DNA of 64,000 nt, taken from assembly GCA_009726135.1 (NCBI GenBank), contig WLIQ01000001.1:29056-93055 (forward strand). The letters are read 5' to 3'. Below the pieces are notes generated by a model. It was not told the origin of the DNA and ran no database searches. It worked only from the letters and a program-made list of their open reading frames with translations. A program made the translations under genes and the position numbers. The stretch comes from Actinomycetota bacterium (GTDB lineage Bacteria > Actinomycetota > Actinomycetes > Nanopelagicales > Nanopelagicaceae). Positions 32,881-43,666 of this stretch are shown piece after piece (the stretch's first letter is position 1; each line of letters begins with the position of its first letter).

Positions 32881-33282
32881 TTAAACTGTGGCGAGCTTTG
32901 TCCCGCGCAATAGTTCAGCAGCGCTCTTGGCCAAGGTAAATGGATCGATGGGATGAACAACTGATGCTTCAGCTAATGACCATGCCGCTAGCCATGCATC
33001 CTCTTTTCGCCCTGTAATCACAAGGACTGGAGGGCAGTTAAAGACCTCGTCTTTAAATTGACGTGCAATTCCTAGTCCACCTTCGGGTACAGCTTCACCA
33101 TCTAAAATGAATAGATCAATCCCAGCTTTTGAATCAACAAAAGCACGAAGCGCTGCCCCAGTAGCAAACTCATGAATCTGGTGTTCGCCCACATCGCTGG
33201 CGGTTTGGCTACCAAGGGCGTTAATAATGGCGTCACGAATAGTTGAATCATCTGCATAGATGACGATCTGTTTCTTTGCCAT
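32881..33282 (-). CDS. receiver-like protein, C-terminal Lys position substituted
   Basis: KKQIVIYADDSTIRDAI, DLFILDGEAVPEGGLGIARQFKDE, VLVITGRKED, VVHPIDPFTLAKSAAELL. Confidence 0.6.
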   Translation of the reverse strand: MAKKQIVIYADDSTIRDAIINALGSQTASDVGEHQIHEFATGAALRAFVDSKAGIDLFILDGEAVPEGGLGIARQFKDEVFNCPPVLVITGRKEDAWLAAWSLAEASVVHPIDPFTLAKSAAELLRGTKLATV

Positions 33283-33433
33283 GGCTGTAAGTCTAAAGGT
33301 CTTCTGAGGTTGTCGCCTTCGATTTTCACCGCCCAAAGCATGTGGCCTGTTTCACCCCTGATGAGAGGTAATAATCTGGCTGAAAGGGGGTTCGGGTAAG
33401 ACTCAGGCGTGGTTTTCGGGAATAATCACCTCC

Positions 33434-34063
33434 ATGTCAACTGCATCCGTATCGGCCCATCACAAGATCACCCGCCCCAATGCCGTTGCTGTTGGAACAA
33501 TCGTTTGGCTTTCAAGTGAACTCATGTTTTTTGCCGCACTCTTTGCTATTTATTTCACAACACGGGCAGTTCAAGGACCAACCATTTGGACCGAGTCAAA
33601 CCAGATTCTCAACATTCCTTTTGCAGCACTCAACACAACGGTGCTGGTTCTTTCATCAGTAACGTGTCAGTTCGGAGTATTTGCTGCTGAGCGTTTTCAG
33701 AATCGCCGCACCGGATCCATTATCCAAATGAACAAATGGGGAATGCGTGAGTGGTTTGCTTTAACATTTTTAATGGGTTCATTCTTTATTGGTGGTCAAA
33801 TATTTGAATACGCATCATTAGTTCAGGAAGGCTTAACACTTTCATCAACTGCCTATGGATCCGTTTTTTACATTGCTACAGGTTTCCACGGTTTACACGT
33901 AACTGGTGGCCTTATTGCTTTTCTTGTCGTAATGATCCGCGTTTCTAAAGCCCGTCGCTTTACACACCAGCAAGCAACTACGGCAATCGTCGTTTCCTAT
34001 TATTGGCACTTTGTTGATGTTGTGTGGATCGCCCTCTTCTCTGCTATTTACCTGATTAAGTAA
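33434..34063 (+). CDS. ctaE: cytochrome c oxidase subunit III
   Basis: [47 protein letters not shown]. Confidence 0.95.
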   Translation: MSTASVSAHHKITRPNAVAVGTIVWLSSELMFFAALFAIYFTTRAVQGPTIWTESNQILNIPFAALNTTVLVLSSVTCQFGVFAAERFQNRRTGSIIQMNKWGMREWFALTFLMGSFFIGGQIFEYASLVQEGLTLSSTAYGSVFYIATGFHGLHVTGGLIAFLVVMIRVSKARRFTHQQATTAIVVSYYWHFVDVVWIALFSAIYLIK

Positions 34064-34080
34064 GGGAGTACATACACTTC

Positions 34081-34872
34081 GTGAAACGCTTATCGCGCTA
34101 CCGCAGACACAAGGCCGCAGGTCCTGCCCTTCTTATTTTCGCCCTATTGGCAATTGGCACAACTTTTTCAGTAGCTAGCGCCACAGTGAAGGCGTCACCA
34201 ACTTCATTTGCGCGCTCTGCAGTAATTGATGAAGGTAAACAAATATTTCTTAAGGGTTGTTCTTCATGTCATGGTCTTAACGCAGAGGGTGGCGCAGTTG
34301 CACCATCTCTTATTGGCGTCGGTGCGGCTTCGGTAGATTTCCAAGTTGGAACAGGTCGTATGCCAATGGCGGATATGAGCCAACAAGCTATGCGTAAGAA
34401 GCCTGTCTACAACGCCGAAGAAACTGCGGCATTAGCGGCATATGTTGCTTCGCTTGCTCCCGGCCCAGCAATTCCTGATGATTCAGTTTTAAATTATGAA
34501 CGAGATGGCAACACTGCACAAGGTGGTGAGCTATTTCGCAACAACTGCGCCATGTGCCACAACTTTGCGGGCCAAGGTGGTGCGTTGACTCAAGGTAAAT
34601 ATGCACCAACACTTATGGGCGTAGAACCAAAGTACATCTACGAAGCATTGATAACTGGTCCACAATCAATGCCAGTTTTTAGCGATAAAACAATTACTCC
34701 CGCAGAAAAACTTTCACTTATCAAATGGATTAAGGCAGCTGAGGCTGAACCAAATCTAGGTGGAGCGACAATGGGGCGAATTGGACCAGTAACTGAAGGC
34801 CTATTGGCATGGGTTCTAGGAATAGGACTGCTTATTGGTATTGCAGTCTGGCTAACTACGAGAGCAAGGTAG
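34081..34872 (+). CDS. qcrC: diheme cytochrome c of the bc1-aa3 complex
   Basis: two heme motifs CSSCH and CAMCH; C-terminal TM; order ctaE-qcrC-qcrA-qcrB. Confidence 0.95.
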   Translation: MKRLSRYRRHKAAGPALLIFALLAIGTTFSVASATVKASPTSFARSAVIDEGKQIFLKGCSSCHGLNAEGGAVAPSLIGVGAASVDFQVGTGRMPMADMSQQAMRKKPVYNAEETAALAAYVASLAPGPAIPDDSVLNYERDGNTAQGGELFRNNCAMCHNFAGQGGALTQGKYAPTLMGVEPKYIYEALITGPQSMPVFSDKTITPAEKLSLIKWIKAAEAEPNLGGATMGRIGPVTEGLLAWVLGIGLLIGIAVWLTTRAR

Positions 34873-34879
34873 GCGAAAC

Positions 34880-35875
34880 GTGTCTAATGAATTAGTTCCA
34901 ACTGATGATTCGATTGCACCTGCCCATGCACCTCGATCTACTGATATCAACCCAAAGGCTGAGAAGCGTGCTGAACAACAAATTGCAATTCTCTTTGGAC
35001 TCTCCGCGCTGGGTTCACTCTTACTGATTTATTCTTACGTTTTTGTCACTAAAGACGTCTTCATTTTCATTCCTATTATGGGAAATCAAAATGCACAGCA
35101 ACTTGGTATCGGTATTGGTATGGCAATGTCCCTATTCTTTATCGGCATCGCTGCCATTCACTGGGCAAAGACATTGATGTCAGATGTTGAAGTAGTAAAT
35201 CACCGTCATGAGTTTCGCTCCAGCGATGAAGATCGTGAAGAATTTGTTAAGACTGTTAAAAACGGCGTTGCCGCTGCCGGTCTTGGTCGTCGTAAGTTGA
35301 TAAAACGATCACTGGGTGTGGCCATCGGTTTCTTTGCTCTACCTCCCGTGCTACTTCTACGCGACCTAGGCCCATTGCCAAAGAAGCAGTTGGAAACAAC
35401 AAACTGGAAAGCTGGAACCCGTCTACTGACCGATCCAGGCAATCGTCCAATATTGGCGTCAGATCTTGAAGTTGGCGCCGTTGTTCAAGTCTTACCGGCA
35501 GTTGAAAATGAAGATGAGCGACCCCTCAGTGATATTGCTAAAGATCCAGTTCTGCTCATCAGATTGCGTGAACAAGATTTTCAATTAACCCCCGAAAAAC
35601 TTGCGATGACTCATAATGGAATCATCGCCTTTTCTAAGATCTGTTCACACATGGGATGCGCAGTTGCGCTGTATGAACAGCAAACTAAGCATTTGTTATG
35701 TCCATGCCACCAGTCAACATTTGACGTGACACGTGGCGCTAAAGTGATTTTTGGGCCAGCCGCACGCCCACTACCTCAACTCGATATCACAGTCGATGGT
35801 GAGGGATATTTAATTGCACGTGCAGCATTTAATGAACCAGTCGGACCTAGTTTCTGGGAGCGTAACTCACAATGA
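34880..35875 (+). CDS. qcrA: Rieske iron-sulfur subunit
   Basis: CSHMGCAVALYEQQTKHLLCPCHQSTFD. Confidence 0.95.
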   Translation: MSNELVPTDDSIAPAHAPRSTDINPKAEKRAEQQIAILFGLSALGSLLLIYSYVFVTKDVFIFIPIMGNQNAQQLGIGIGMAMSLFFIGIAAIHWAKTLMSDVEVVNHRHEFRSSDEDREEFVKTVKNGVAAAGLGRRKLIKRSLGVAIGFFALPPVLLLRDLGPLPKKQLETTNWKAGTRLLTDPGNRPILASDLEVGAVVQVLPAVENEDERPLSDIAKDPVLLIRLREQDFQLTPEKLAMTHNGIIAFSKICSHMGCAVALYEQQTKHLLCPCHQSTFDVTRGAKVIFGPAARPLPQLDITVDGEGYLIARAAFNEPVGPSFWERNSQ

Positions 35876-37458
35876 CACCTGTAGAGAAAACTATTGGTAA
35901 CGCAGCTAACTTTGTCGATGAAAGGTTAGGAGCGGCCGGTTGGGTTAAGAAGTCACTCAATAAGGTCTTCCCTGATCACTGGTCCTTCATGCTCGGTGAA
36001 GTATGCATGTATTCATTTGTTATTCTGCTTCTCTCTGGAACGTTCTTAACTTTCTGGTTCGATCCTTCTCAGCGCGATGTAATTTACAACGGCGTGTACG
36101 AACCACTTAAAGGTTTGAAGATGTCAGCTGCATACGCTTCAACACTCGATATTTCATTTGAGGTACGTGGTGGCCTATTGATGCGCCAGATTCACCACTG
36201 GGCAGCAAATATCTTTATGGCCGCTATCGTGGCTCACCTTCTTCGCGTTTTCTTCACTGGCGCATTTAGAAAACCACGCGAGTTCAACTGGATCCTAGGA
36301 ATTCTCTTGCTCACTCTTGGTCTAGTTGAAGGTCTATTTGGTTATTCCTTGCCAGATGATTTGCTTTCAGGAACCGGACTTCGCATCACCTCGGCAATTA
36401 TTCAAGCCCTACCGGTAGTTGGAACATATATTTCATTCTTCTTATTCGGCGGCGCTTTCCCTGGGACTGGATTTATTCCACGAATTTTCACGCTCCACAT
36501 CCTAATAATTCCGGGAATCTTCCTTGCGGTGATCACAATTCACGTGATGTTGGTTTGGTACCAAAAACACACACAGTTCCCTGGTGTTGGTCGTACAGAA
36601 AAGAACGTTGTTGGACATCCAATCTTGCCTGTCTACATGGCTAAAGCCGGCGGATTCTTCTTCGTTGTATTTGGCGTAATCGCATTCTTATCAGCCGTTG
36701 CATCTATTAACCCAATTTGGTTATACGGTCCGTACACACCTGGGCAGATTTCTGCGGGCTCTCAACCGGACTGGTACATGGGGTGGCTAGATGGATTAGT
36801 TCGTATGGCTCCCCCATTAGAAACTCATGCTTTTGGCCACACAATTTCTTGGAATATTTTAATTCCAGCGCTCATAGTCCCTGGAATCCTTTTTACGGGA
36901 ATGGCCCTGTACCCATTTATTGAAAGCTGGATAACTGGAGACAAGCGCGAACACCATCTACTCGATCGTCCTCGCAACGTACCTAACCGAACAGCACTTG
37001 GTGTCATGTCCATTACTTTCGTAATGGTCGCACTCATCAATGGTGGTAACGATATTTTGGCAACTAATTTCCATTTATCTATTAATCAAATTATGTGGTT
37101 CTCACGTATCGGCATATTTGTTCTGCCACCGATCGCCTTTGTGATAACTAAACGTTTGTGTTTGTCGCTGCAGCGCGCAGATCGTGACTTGCTATTACAC
37201 GGAAGTGAAACTGGCCGACTACTTCGGCTACCTCATGGTGAGTTCGTCGAGGTCCACGAACCTATCTCTGCAGAAAAAGCTTTCCTACTGCAATCACATG
37301 AAGAGCCGATAGCACTTGAGCTATCTGAAGTTGATTCCAGAGGCGTTCGACGACCTGGTGCTTTGAAGAACAAGGTGCAGCGACGCTTAAGTAAAGCTCA
37401 TGCAGTTTCTGTTCCTAAGGTCAGTGAACAAGAGTTAAAAGAGATCGAACACCACTAG
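35872..37458 (+). CDS. qcrB: cytochrome b subunit
   Basis: RQIHHWAANIFMAAIVAHLLRVFFTGAFRKPREFNWILG. Confidence 0.96.
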   Translation: MTPVEKTIGNAANFVDERLGAAGWVKKSLNKVFPDHWSFMLGEVCMYSFVILLLSGTFLTFWFDPSQRDVIYNGVYEPLKGLKMSAAYASTLDISFEVRGGLLMRQIHHWAANIFMAAIVAHLLRVFFTGAFRKPREFNWILGILLLTLGLVEGLFGYSLPDDLLSGTGLRITSAIIQALPVVGTYISFFLFGGAFPGTGFIPRIFTLHILIIPGIFLAVITIHVMLVWYQKHTQFPGVGRTEKNVVGHPILPVYMAKAGGFFFVVFGVIAFLSAVASINPIWLYGPYTPGQISAGSQPDWYMGWLDGLVRMAPPLETHAFGHTISWNILIPALIVPGILFTGMALYPFIESWITGDKREHHLLDRPRNVPNRTALGVMSITFVMVALINGGNDILATNFHLSINQIMWFSRIGIFVLPPIAFVITKRLCLSLQRADRDLLLHGSETGRLLRLPHGEFVEVHEPISAEKAFLLQSHEEPIALELSEVDSRGVRRPGALKNKVQRRLSKAHAVSVPKVSEQELKEIEHH

Positions 37459-38315
37459 TTCTTTTTACGTATTACAAGCCAAACACCCAGGGCGGTAATT
37501 CCTATTCCAAGGAAGCCTTGGGTGTTTACTTTTTCACCAAAAAGAGCATATGCCTCAAGTGCCGTAGCTGGCGGTACTAAGTAAAACAGTGACGAAACCG
37601 AAGCAGCACTACCTGTATTGAGCAACCAGAGCAATATCAGTACTGCACCTACCGACAGCGCAATGATTAACCACACCATTGAAGCTACAAACTTAGGTGT
37701 GAAATCAATATGTGTTCCACCCGTTACGCCCGCACCCACGGCCAATATCGCCCCTGCTGCAAGGTACTGGTACGCGGTGCCGGCCAACATTGGAATACCC
37801 GCACCAAACTTTTTCTGCATCAGCGTGGCGGTTGTGCTCCCAAGCAATGCAACAAACACTGCAGCAATACCCACTTTTGAAACTGAACTATCGAATGTAG
37901 GACCAAGAACCAATACAACTCCGATAAGTCCAAGAACTAATCCAATAAATTGGGTGCGACGTAGTTTCTCACCCAGAATATTCACTGCAAGAAGAGAGAC
38001 CAAAACCGGCTGCAAACTCGTAATAACTGCCGCCACACCTGCCGAAACTCCTTTAGAAATTGCGAAGAAGACTCCCCCTAAGTAGAAGGCATGTAAAAAT
38101 AAGCCAATAAGTGCTGATTTAACTATTTCATTCTTTCGCAAATCCAGCGGAAATCTCAGAATTCGCGCGATGATAATAAGAATTGCTGCGGCGATAAAAA
38201 TACGTAGCGATAGAAAAATGAAGGGATCCGCGTAAGGCAGTCCGTATTTTGCTCCGACAAAGCCCGTGCTCCATAAAAATACAAATAGATATGGAGCTAA
38301 GCGTGCGGTCTTCAA
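37455..38315 (-). CDS. EamA/DMT family permease
   Basis: ten-TM EamA pattern (LWSTGFVGAKYGLPYADPF); start probably TTG at 38315 overlapping the upstream stop (ORF extends to 38360). Confidence 0.8.
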   Translation of the reverse strand: MKTARLAPYLFVFLWSTGFVGAKYGLPYADPFIFLSLRIFIAAAILIIIARILRFPLDLRKNEIVKSALIGLFLHAFYLGGVFFAISKGVSAGVAAVITSLQPVLVSLLAVNILGEKLRRTQFIGLVLGLIGVVLVLGPTFDSSVSKVGIAAVFVALLGSTTATLMQKKFGAGIPMLAGTAYQYLAAGAILAVGAGVTGGTHIDFTPKFVASMVWLIIALSVGAVLILLWLLNTGSAASVSSLFYLVPPATALEAYALFGEKVNTQGFLGIGITALGVWLVIRKKN

Positions 38316-38788
38316 CCTTCGCAGAGGGCTTTGAGCGCCACCAAACTCTTGGCCATCCACTTCGGATTTCTGGCGATTGAGCCAGTCTTCTTAAGCCACC
38401 ATTTGGAGATAGATGGAATCGAATTGCCATCAAAAATCTCTGTTACTTGAGTTTGTCCATTTCCTAAATCTTCAAGTTCATACGACCAGGTCCACTTCAT
38501 CAAATGGCACCAGGTGATTTTTTTGTTTTCTTCAAAAGACACCACTGTATTTGTGATGCGATAAGGAACTTTAATTTTCATAGCCATGCCAAACTTTGCA
38601 CCTTCATATAAGCGAGCCGGACCTGAGATTGATTCGGTAATCGTCCCCGATCCATCAAATCGTGCGTGAGCACGAGGGTCGGCTAAAAGATCGAAAATCT
38701 TTGCTGCGGGTGCATTAATAACGATTCGAGCTGCGGCTGTATTTGGGTTTTCAACTGAAAGAATTTCTGCACGTACCTGAGACATCAA
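38312..38788 (-). CDS. SRPBCC family protein
   Basis: INAPAAKIFDLLADPRAHARFDGSGTI. Confidence 0.8.
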   Translation of the reverse strand: MMSQVRAEILSVENPNTAAARIVINAPAAKIFDLLADPRAHARFDGSGTITESISGPARLYEGAKFGMAMKIKVPYRITNTVVSFEENKKITWCHLMKWTWSYELEDLGNGQTQVTEIFDGNSIPSISKWWLKKTGSIARNPKWMAKSLVALKALCEG

Positions 38789-39189
38789 TGAGCCCCTGAT
38801 ACGACCGGCTTTTCATACTCAGTCACCATGCCAATGATGGAGATGACCAAAGCACCTAATGAAATTACGGTCAACCACCAACCAATAACGAGTGAGAGAG
38901 TTAATGCGCACATGCTTAAAGCAACTGGTAATGGCCACCAAGAATGAGGGCTATAAAAACCTAGGTCGCCGGCACCATCTGAAATTAATGCCGTTTCATT
39001 ATCTTCCGGAAGAATTTGTCCGATTCGGCGCTGAGTGAACCAAACATAAAAGCCAACCATTCCAGCAAGTGCTGCCGCAAGAAGCATCCCACCAATTCCC
39101 ACCGGTTCACCGCCAACTTGCCAATAAATAATCGTCATCAAAACATAAAACACTGATAGACCAATAAATAGCTGCCAAGAAACCTTCAT
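38785..39189 (-). CDS. ctaF: cytochrome c oxidase subunit IV
   Basis: four TM helices, VGFYVWFTQRRIGQILPEDNE, position after ctaD. Confidence 0.85.
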   Translation of the reverse strand: MKVSWQLFIGLSVFYVLMTIIYWQVGGEPVGIGGMLLAAALAGMVGFYVWFTQRRIGQILPEDNETALISDGAGDLGFYSPHSWWPLPVALSMCALTLSLVIGWWLTVISLGALVISIIGMVTEYEKPVVSGAH

Positions 39190-39195
39190 AGTTTG

Positions 39196-40848
39196 TTAGT
39201 GCCCTTCAGTCTTGATGTGCGGGTGATGCAGATCAAATGCTGGGCGCTCAGATGAAATGCGAGGCATAGTTAAAAAGTTGTGGCGTGGTGGTGGGCATGA
39301 TGTTGCCCATTCCAGCGATGCCCCATAACCCCAAGGATCATCAACTCCGACTAGAGGTGCTTTTCGAGTGATCCAAATGTTAACCATAAAAGGAATCATT
39401 GAGAATGCAAGCAAGAAAGAACCGATTGTTGAAACTTCATTCATAAATGTGAATCCATCGGTTGGAAGATAATCGGCGTAGCGACGGGGAAAACCTTTAA
39501 TACCTAACCAGTGCTGAATAAGGAATGTTAAGTGGAAACCAAAGAAAGTTGTCCAGAAGTGAATCTTTCCTAGCCTTTCATTGAGCATGCGGCCAGTCAT
39601 CTTTGGCCACCAGAAGTAGAAACCACCGAACATTGCAAAGACCACGGTTCCAAAGAGAACGTAGTGGAAGTGGGCAACCACGAAGTAACTAGCAGAAACG
39701 GCAAAGTCCAGAGGAGGCGATGCCAAGATAATTCCAGTTAAACCGCCGAATAAAAACGTGACTAAAAAGCCCATTACCCACAGCATCGGGGTTTCAAAAG
39801 TTACATGGCCACGCCACATCGTGCCGATCCAGTTAAAGAACTTCACACCAGTTGGAACTCCGATAAGGAAAGTCATGAATGAGAAGAAGGGCAACAAAAC
39901 CTGACCAGTTGCGAACATATGGTGAGCCCAAACAGAAACAGAAAGTGCGGAGATTGCGATAGTTGCTGCAATCAAACCCTTGTACCCAAAGATTGGCTTA
40001 CGGCTAAAGACGGGCAAAATCTCGGTTGCAATTCCAAAAAATGGAAGGGCCAAGATATAAACCTCAGGGTGTCCGAAGAACCAGAACAGATGCTGGAAGA
40101 GCATCGCCCCACCATTGGCCGGATCAAAAAGATGTGTGCCATAAATACGATCTGCTTCAAGTCCTAGCAGTGCTGCAGCAAGTGGTGGGAATGCAAGCAA
40201 TACAAGGATGGAGGTAAGCAATACGTTCCAAGAAAAGATTGACATACGGAACATCGTCATACCTGGTGCACGCATTGTGAAGATGGTTGTAATGAAGTTA
40301 ACGCCACCCAGGATTGTTCCGATACCACTGACAGCTAAACCGAGTAGCCATAGGTCAGAGCCAATACCTGGCGAGTATGTTGCATTTGATAATGGAACAT
40401 AAACAGTCCAACCAAATGAAGCTGCTCCACCCGGAGATAAGAATCCAGCAAACGCCATGAGGCCACCGAATAGGTAGAGCCAATAAGAAAGCATGTTTAA
40501 TCGTGGGAAAGCAACGTCAGCTGCTCCGATTTGCAATGGCATGATTACATTCGCAAAACCCACAAACAGAGGCGTTGCAAACATCAGCAACATAATCGTT
40601 CCGTGCATTGTGAAAATCTGGTTATATTGCTCGGCACTTAAGAACTGCATTCCTGGTCGCGCTAATTCAGAGCGAAGCAATAACGCTAGAACACCTGCAA
40701 TAAGAAACCAAGAAAAAGAGGTGATCAGATACAAATAGCCGATTGTTTTGTGATCAGTAGAGGTTACCCACTTAACAAATGCTTTACCTTTTTTTGGAGG
40801 TAACTGAGGCAGATTGGTAGTTGTTTGACGATCTGCAAATGTTGTCAT
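39196..40848 (-). CDS. ctaD: cytochrome c oxidase subunit I
   Basis: [62 protein letters not shown]. Confidence 0.98.
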   Translation of the reverse strand: MTTFADRQTTTNLPQLPPKKGKAFVKWVTSTDHKTIGYLYLITSFSWFLIAGVLALLLRSELARPGMQFLSAEQYNQIFTMHGTIMLLMFATPLFVGFANVIMPLQIGAADVAFPRLNMLSYWLYLFGGLMAFAGFLSPGGAASFGWTVYVPLSNATYSPGIGSDLWLLGLAVSGIGTILGGVNFITTIFTMRAPGMTMFRMSIFSWNVLLTSILVLLAFPPLAAALLGLEADRIYGTHLFDPANGGAMLFQHLFWFFGHPEVYILALPFFGIATEILPVFSRKPIFGYKGLIAATIAISALSVSVWAHHMFATGQVLLPFFSFMTFLIGVPTGVKFFNWIGTMWRGHVTFETPMLWVMGFLVTFLFGGLTGIILASPPLDFAVSASYFVVAHFHYVLFGTVVFAMFGGFYFWWPKMTGRMLNERLGKIHFWTTFFGFHLTFLIQHWLGIKGFPRRYADYLPTDGFTFMNEVSTIGSFLLAFSMIPFMVNIWITRKAPLVGVDDPWGYGASLEWATSCPPPRHNFLTMPRISSERPAFDLHHPHIKTEGH

Positions 40849-41615
40849 GCCGCGCTCCCCTTTATGGTTTCAAGATAAGCCTGATACTGCGCTGGCGTTA
40901 CTACACGAGCGGTGAACAACATTTGTGAATGATTTCGCCCGCACAAGATGTTGCAACGCCCTGGATAATCTCCCAGCTTGTTTGCCGTGAACTCCAAGTG
41001 ATTTGTTACACCTGGCAAATTCTGCATCTGAATCATAAATGCTGGGATCCAAAATCCATGGACCACGTCGTTAGAGGTAATCGTGTAGCGAACTTTTTCG
41101 CCTAGTGGAATATAAAGAATTGGTGGTTGTGCCGGGGTTCCAGTGACTACTGCTGCAGAACCCGCTTCTGGGTAACCAAACTGCCATGACCACTGAATAC
41201 CTTCGACGGTAATTTCATGTTTGTATGTATCAGTCTTCGCCGAGATAACTGTTTCCTTTTTGGCCGTGAAATAGAAAAGCACGGCAACGATAATGAAGGG
41301 AATGATTGTATAAACGATTTCGATTGGAATGCTGTACTGGGTTTGTTTTGGAAACTCTGGGCCATCTTTCTTTAAGCGGTGAAAAAATGCTGGCCACATA
41401 ATTAATATCAGAGTAAATACGCCAACCACCCCTGCTGTGATCCATGCGCCTTGCCACAGTGAAAGCGACTGATCATTGACACTTGAAAGTCCTTCTTCAA
41501 ATCCAAGTCCTGAAACCTTTGAGCAGCCCGTTAAAAATAGAGCTGGGAGCACAAGGGCAAGGCCACGAAGAGATCTGATTTTGGAAGACGACATAGAGGT
41601 AAGGATAGAGCGCAA
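40845..41615 (-). CDS. ctaC: cytochrome c oxidase subunit II
   Basis: lipobox [52 protein letters not shown]. Confidence 0.95.
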   Translation of the reverse strand: MRSILTSMSSSKIRSLRGLALVLPALFLTGCSKVSGLGFEEGLSSVNDQSLSLWQGAWITAGVVGVFTLILIMWPAFFHRLKKDGPEFPKQTQYSIPIEIVYTIIPFIIVAVLFYFTAKKETVISAKTDTYKHEITVEGIQWSWQFGYPEAGSAAVVTGTPAQPPILYIPLGEKVRYTITSNDVVHGFWIPAFMIQMQNLPGVTNHLEFTANKLGDYPGRCNILCGRNHSQMLFTARVVTPAQYQAYLETIKGSAA

Positions 41616-41678
41616 TGGCTACGTCTGTGGCACTGGTTTATAGGCTCGCTCTGGTGGTTCGTGTCACAGCATTTAAAA

Positions 41679-42656
41679 TTAGAAAACTACATGCGGGGCG
41701 ATCTCTGCGGCCGCATCTGATCCATAGGCCTGTTCGAAACGGCTTACAAATTCGGCTCCGGTGAAGCGGTACTCCTGGGTGCCCATGGTCTCAATAACGT
41801 AGGTAGCAATTAAGGAACCTAACTGTGCGCACCGTTCATGTGATAAACCCCAGGCAAGGCCAGCGATGAATCCTGATCTAAATGAATCTCCAACTCCGGT
41901 GGGATCGGTCTTTGATTTCTCTTGGGGAACTCCTACTTGAACGAATTCACCAACAGCACTTTCAACCTTAGCGCCTTTTGAACCGAGAGTGACAACGCGA
42001 ATTTTGACGTGCTCTAAAATTTCACGATCGCTCCAGCCGGTTTTTTGCATAGCAAGAGCAAGTTCGTATTCATTTAAAAATAGGTAGGAAGCGCCGTCGA
42101 TTAGGAGCTTGATCTCCTCCCCTGACATCCGAGCCATTTGCTGAGAAGGATCGGCGGCAAAAGCGATGCCTTCGCTTCGACAAACATCAGAGTGATGCAA
42201 CATCGCCTCGGGATCATCAGGTGAGATAACTACCATGTCGAAACGTCCAGTTTTATCCATGATTGGACCAAGTTCAATATTGCGCGCTTCACTCATTGCG
42301 CCAGGGAAAAAAGATGCAATCTGATTGAGATCATCATCAGTTGTAACCATAAAGTGGGCCGTATAAAGCTCGGTTGAAACAAGGGCGTGTGAAGTATCTA
42401 CTCCGTGACGTGAAAGCCAGGCTTCATAATCTGCCCAATCTTTACCGACGGCTGCAATCAGAACTGGGTTTAATCCAAGTACGCCCATGCCGTAGCAGAT
42501 ATTGGCCGCACACCCACCGCGACGAACATCAAGACTGTCGACTAGAAATGAGAGAGAAACTTTCTCTAAAGAACCTGCAACAAAGGAATCGGTGAATTTG
42601 CCCGAAAAGGTCATTAAATGATCAAGACCAACTGAACCCGCCACACCGATTTTCAT
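41679..42656 (-). CDS. PfkB-family carbohydrate/nucleoside kinase
   Basis: RRGGCAANICYGMGVLG, DPTGVGDSFRSGFIAGL. Confidence 0.88.
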   Translation of the reverse strand: MKIGVAGSVGLDHLMTFSGKFTDSFVAGSLEKVSLSFLVDSLDVRRGGCAANICYGMGVLGLNPVLIAAVGKDWADYEAWLSRHGVDTSHALVSTELYTAHFMVTTDDDLNQIASFFPGAMSEARNIELGPIMDKTGRFDMVVISPDDPEAMLHHSDVCRSEGIAFAADPSQQMARMSGEEIKLLIDGASYLFLNEYELALAMQKTGWSDREILEHVKIRVVTLGSKGAKVESAVGEFVQVGVPQEKSKTDPTGVGDSFRSGFIAGLAWGLSHERCAQLGSLIATYVIETMGTQEYRFTGAEFVSRFEQAYGSDAAAEIAPHVVF

Positions 42657-42687
42657 GAGGCGATACTAGAGCGTAAAGAAGCCTTTG

Positions 42688-43032
42688 TTAGTTGAATGAA
42701 TCGCCACATGCACAAGAACCTTGCGCATTTGGATTATCAATTGTGAAACCTTGCTTTTCAATGGTGTCAACGAAATCAACTGTGGCTCCCATTAAATAAG
42801 GATCACTCATTTTGTCGACGATAACCTTGACTGAACCATACTCCCGGACAACATCGCCTTCTTGGTTACGATCATCAAAGTAGAGCTGATAACGAAGTCC
42901 TGAACATCCACCTGGTTGCACAGCAACGCGAAGATTTAAATCATCACGGCCTTCTTGTGCCAATAGTGCGGCCACCTTTGCAGCGGCAACATCAGTGAGG
43001 GCTAATCCAGTTAATGTAACTTCAGTAGTCAT
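42688..43032 (-). CDS. erpA: iron-sulfur cluster insertion protein (ErpA/IscA family)
   Basis: LRVAVQPGGCSGLRYQLYFDD, GSCACGDSF. Confidence 0.92.
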   Translation of the reverse strand: MTTEVTLTGLALTDVAAAKVAALLAQEGRDDLNLRVAVQPGGCSGLRYQLYFDDRNQEGDVVREYGSVKVIVDKMSDPYLMGATVDFVDTIEKQGFTIDNPNAQGSCACGDSFN

Positions 43033-43135
43033 TTTCTCTCCTTGTTTGGACCAAGCCTACCTGCACCCATCCCCTAATGCGAGTTATGACCTTCCGCTTG
43101 CGGCTCGATTTCCCAATGGCTCTATAGTTACGGCC

Positions 43136-43666
43136 ATGACTACTGAATCAACTGGTAAAGGCCGACCAACCCCGAAGCGCAAAGATGCTCAGGCCAAGGC
43201 CAAGATTTCCTCACTGTCCCCTGTCGTGACAAAAGAACAGAAGCGGGCGCAAAAATTGGCGACCCGAGCTGACCGCGTTGGCTCCCGTGCAGCTTATCTT
43301 CGTGGTGAAGAAAGCGCGCTACCAACTAGAGACCGTGGACTAGAGCGCAGATTTGTGCGCAACTACGTCGATGCTCGTCGTTCTATTGGCGAATATTTCT
43401 TGCCTATTATTTTCGTAGTACTCGTTCTGACATTAATTCAAGTTCCCGCAGTTCAATTTTCAGCGATTGCATTAATGTATCTAGTACTACTCGCCGCAGT
43501 TGTTGACGGTATTTTCTTAGGCCGCAGAATTCAGCGACTTGTACATGCCAAGTATCCAACATCAACCACAAAAGGTTTAGCTATGTATGCATGGCTTCGC
43601 TCAACACAAATGCGACGACTACGCGCACCGCACCCACAAACTAAAGTGGGCGATGTAGTTAACTAA
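43136..43666 (+). CDS. DUF3043 membrane protein
   Basis: GKGRPTPKRKDAQAK, RDRGLERRFVRNYVDARRSIGEYFLP. Confidence 0.85.
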   Translation: MTTESTGKGRPTPKRKDAQAKAKISSLSPVVTKEQKRAQKLATRADRVGSRAAYLRGEESALPTRDRGLERRFVRNYVDARRSIGEYFLPIIFVVLVLTLIQVPAVQFSAIALMYLVLLAAVVDGIFLGRRIQRLVHAKYPTSTTKGLAMYAWLRSTQMRRLRAPHPQTKVGDVVN

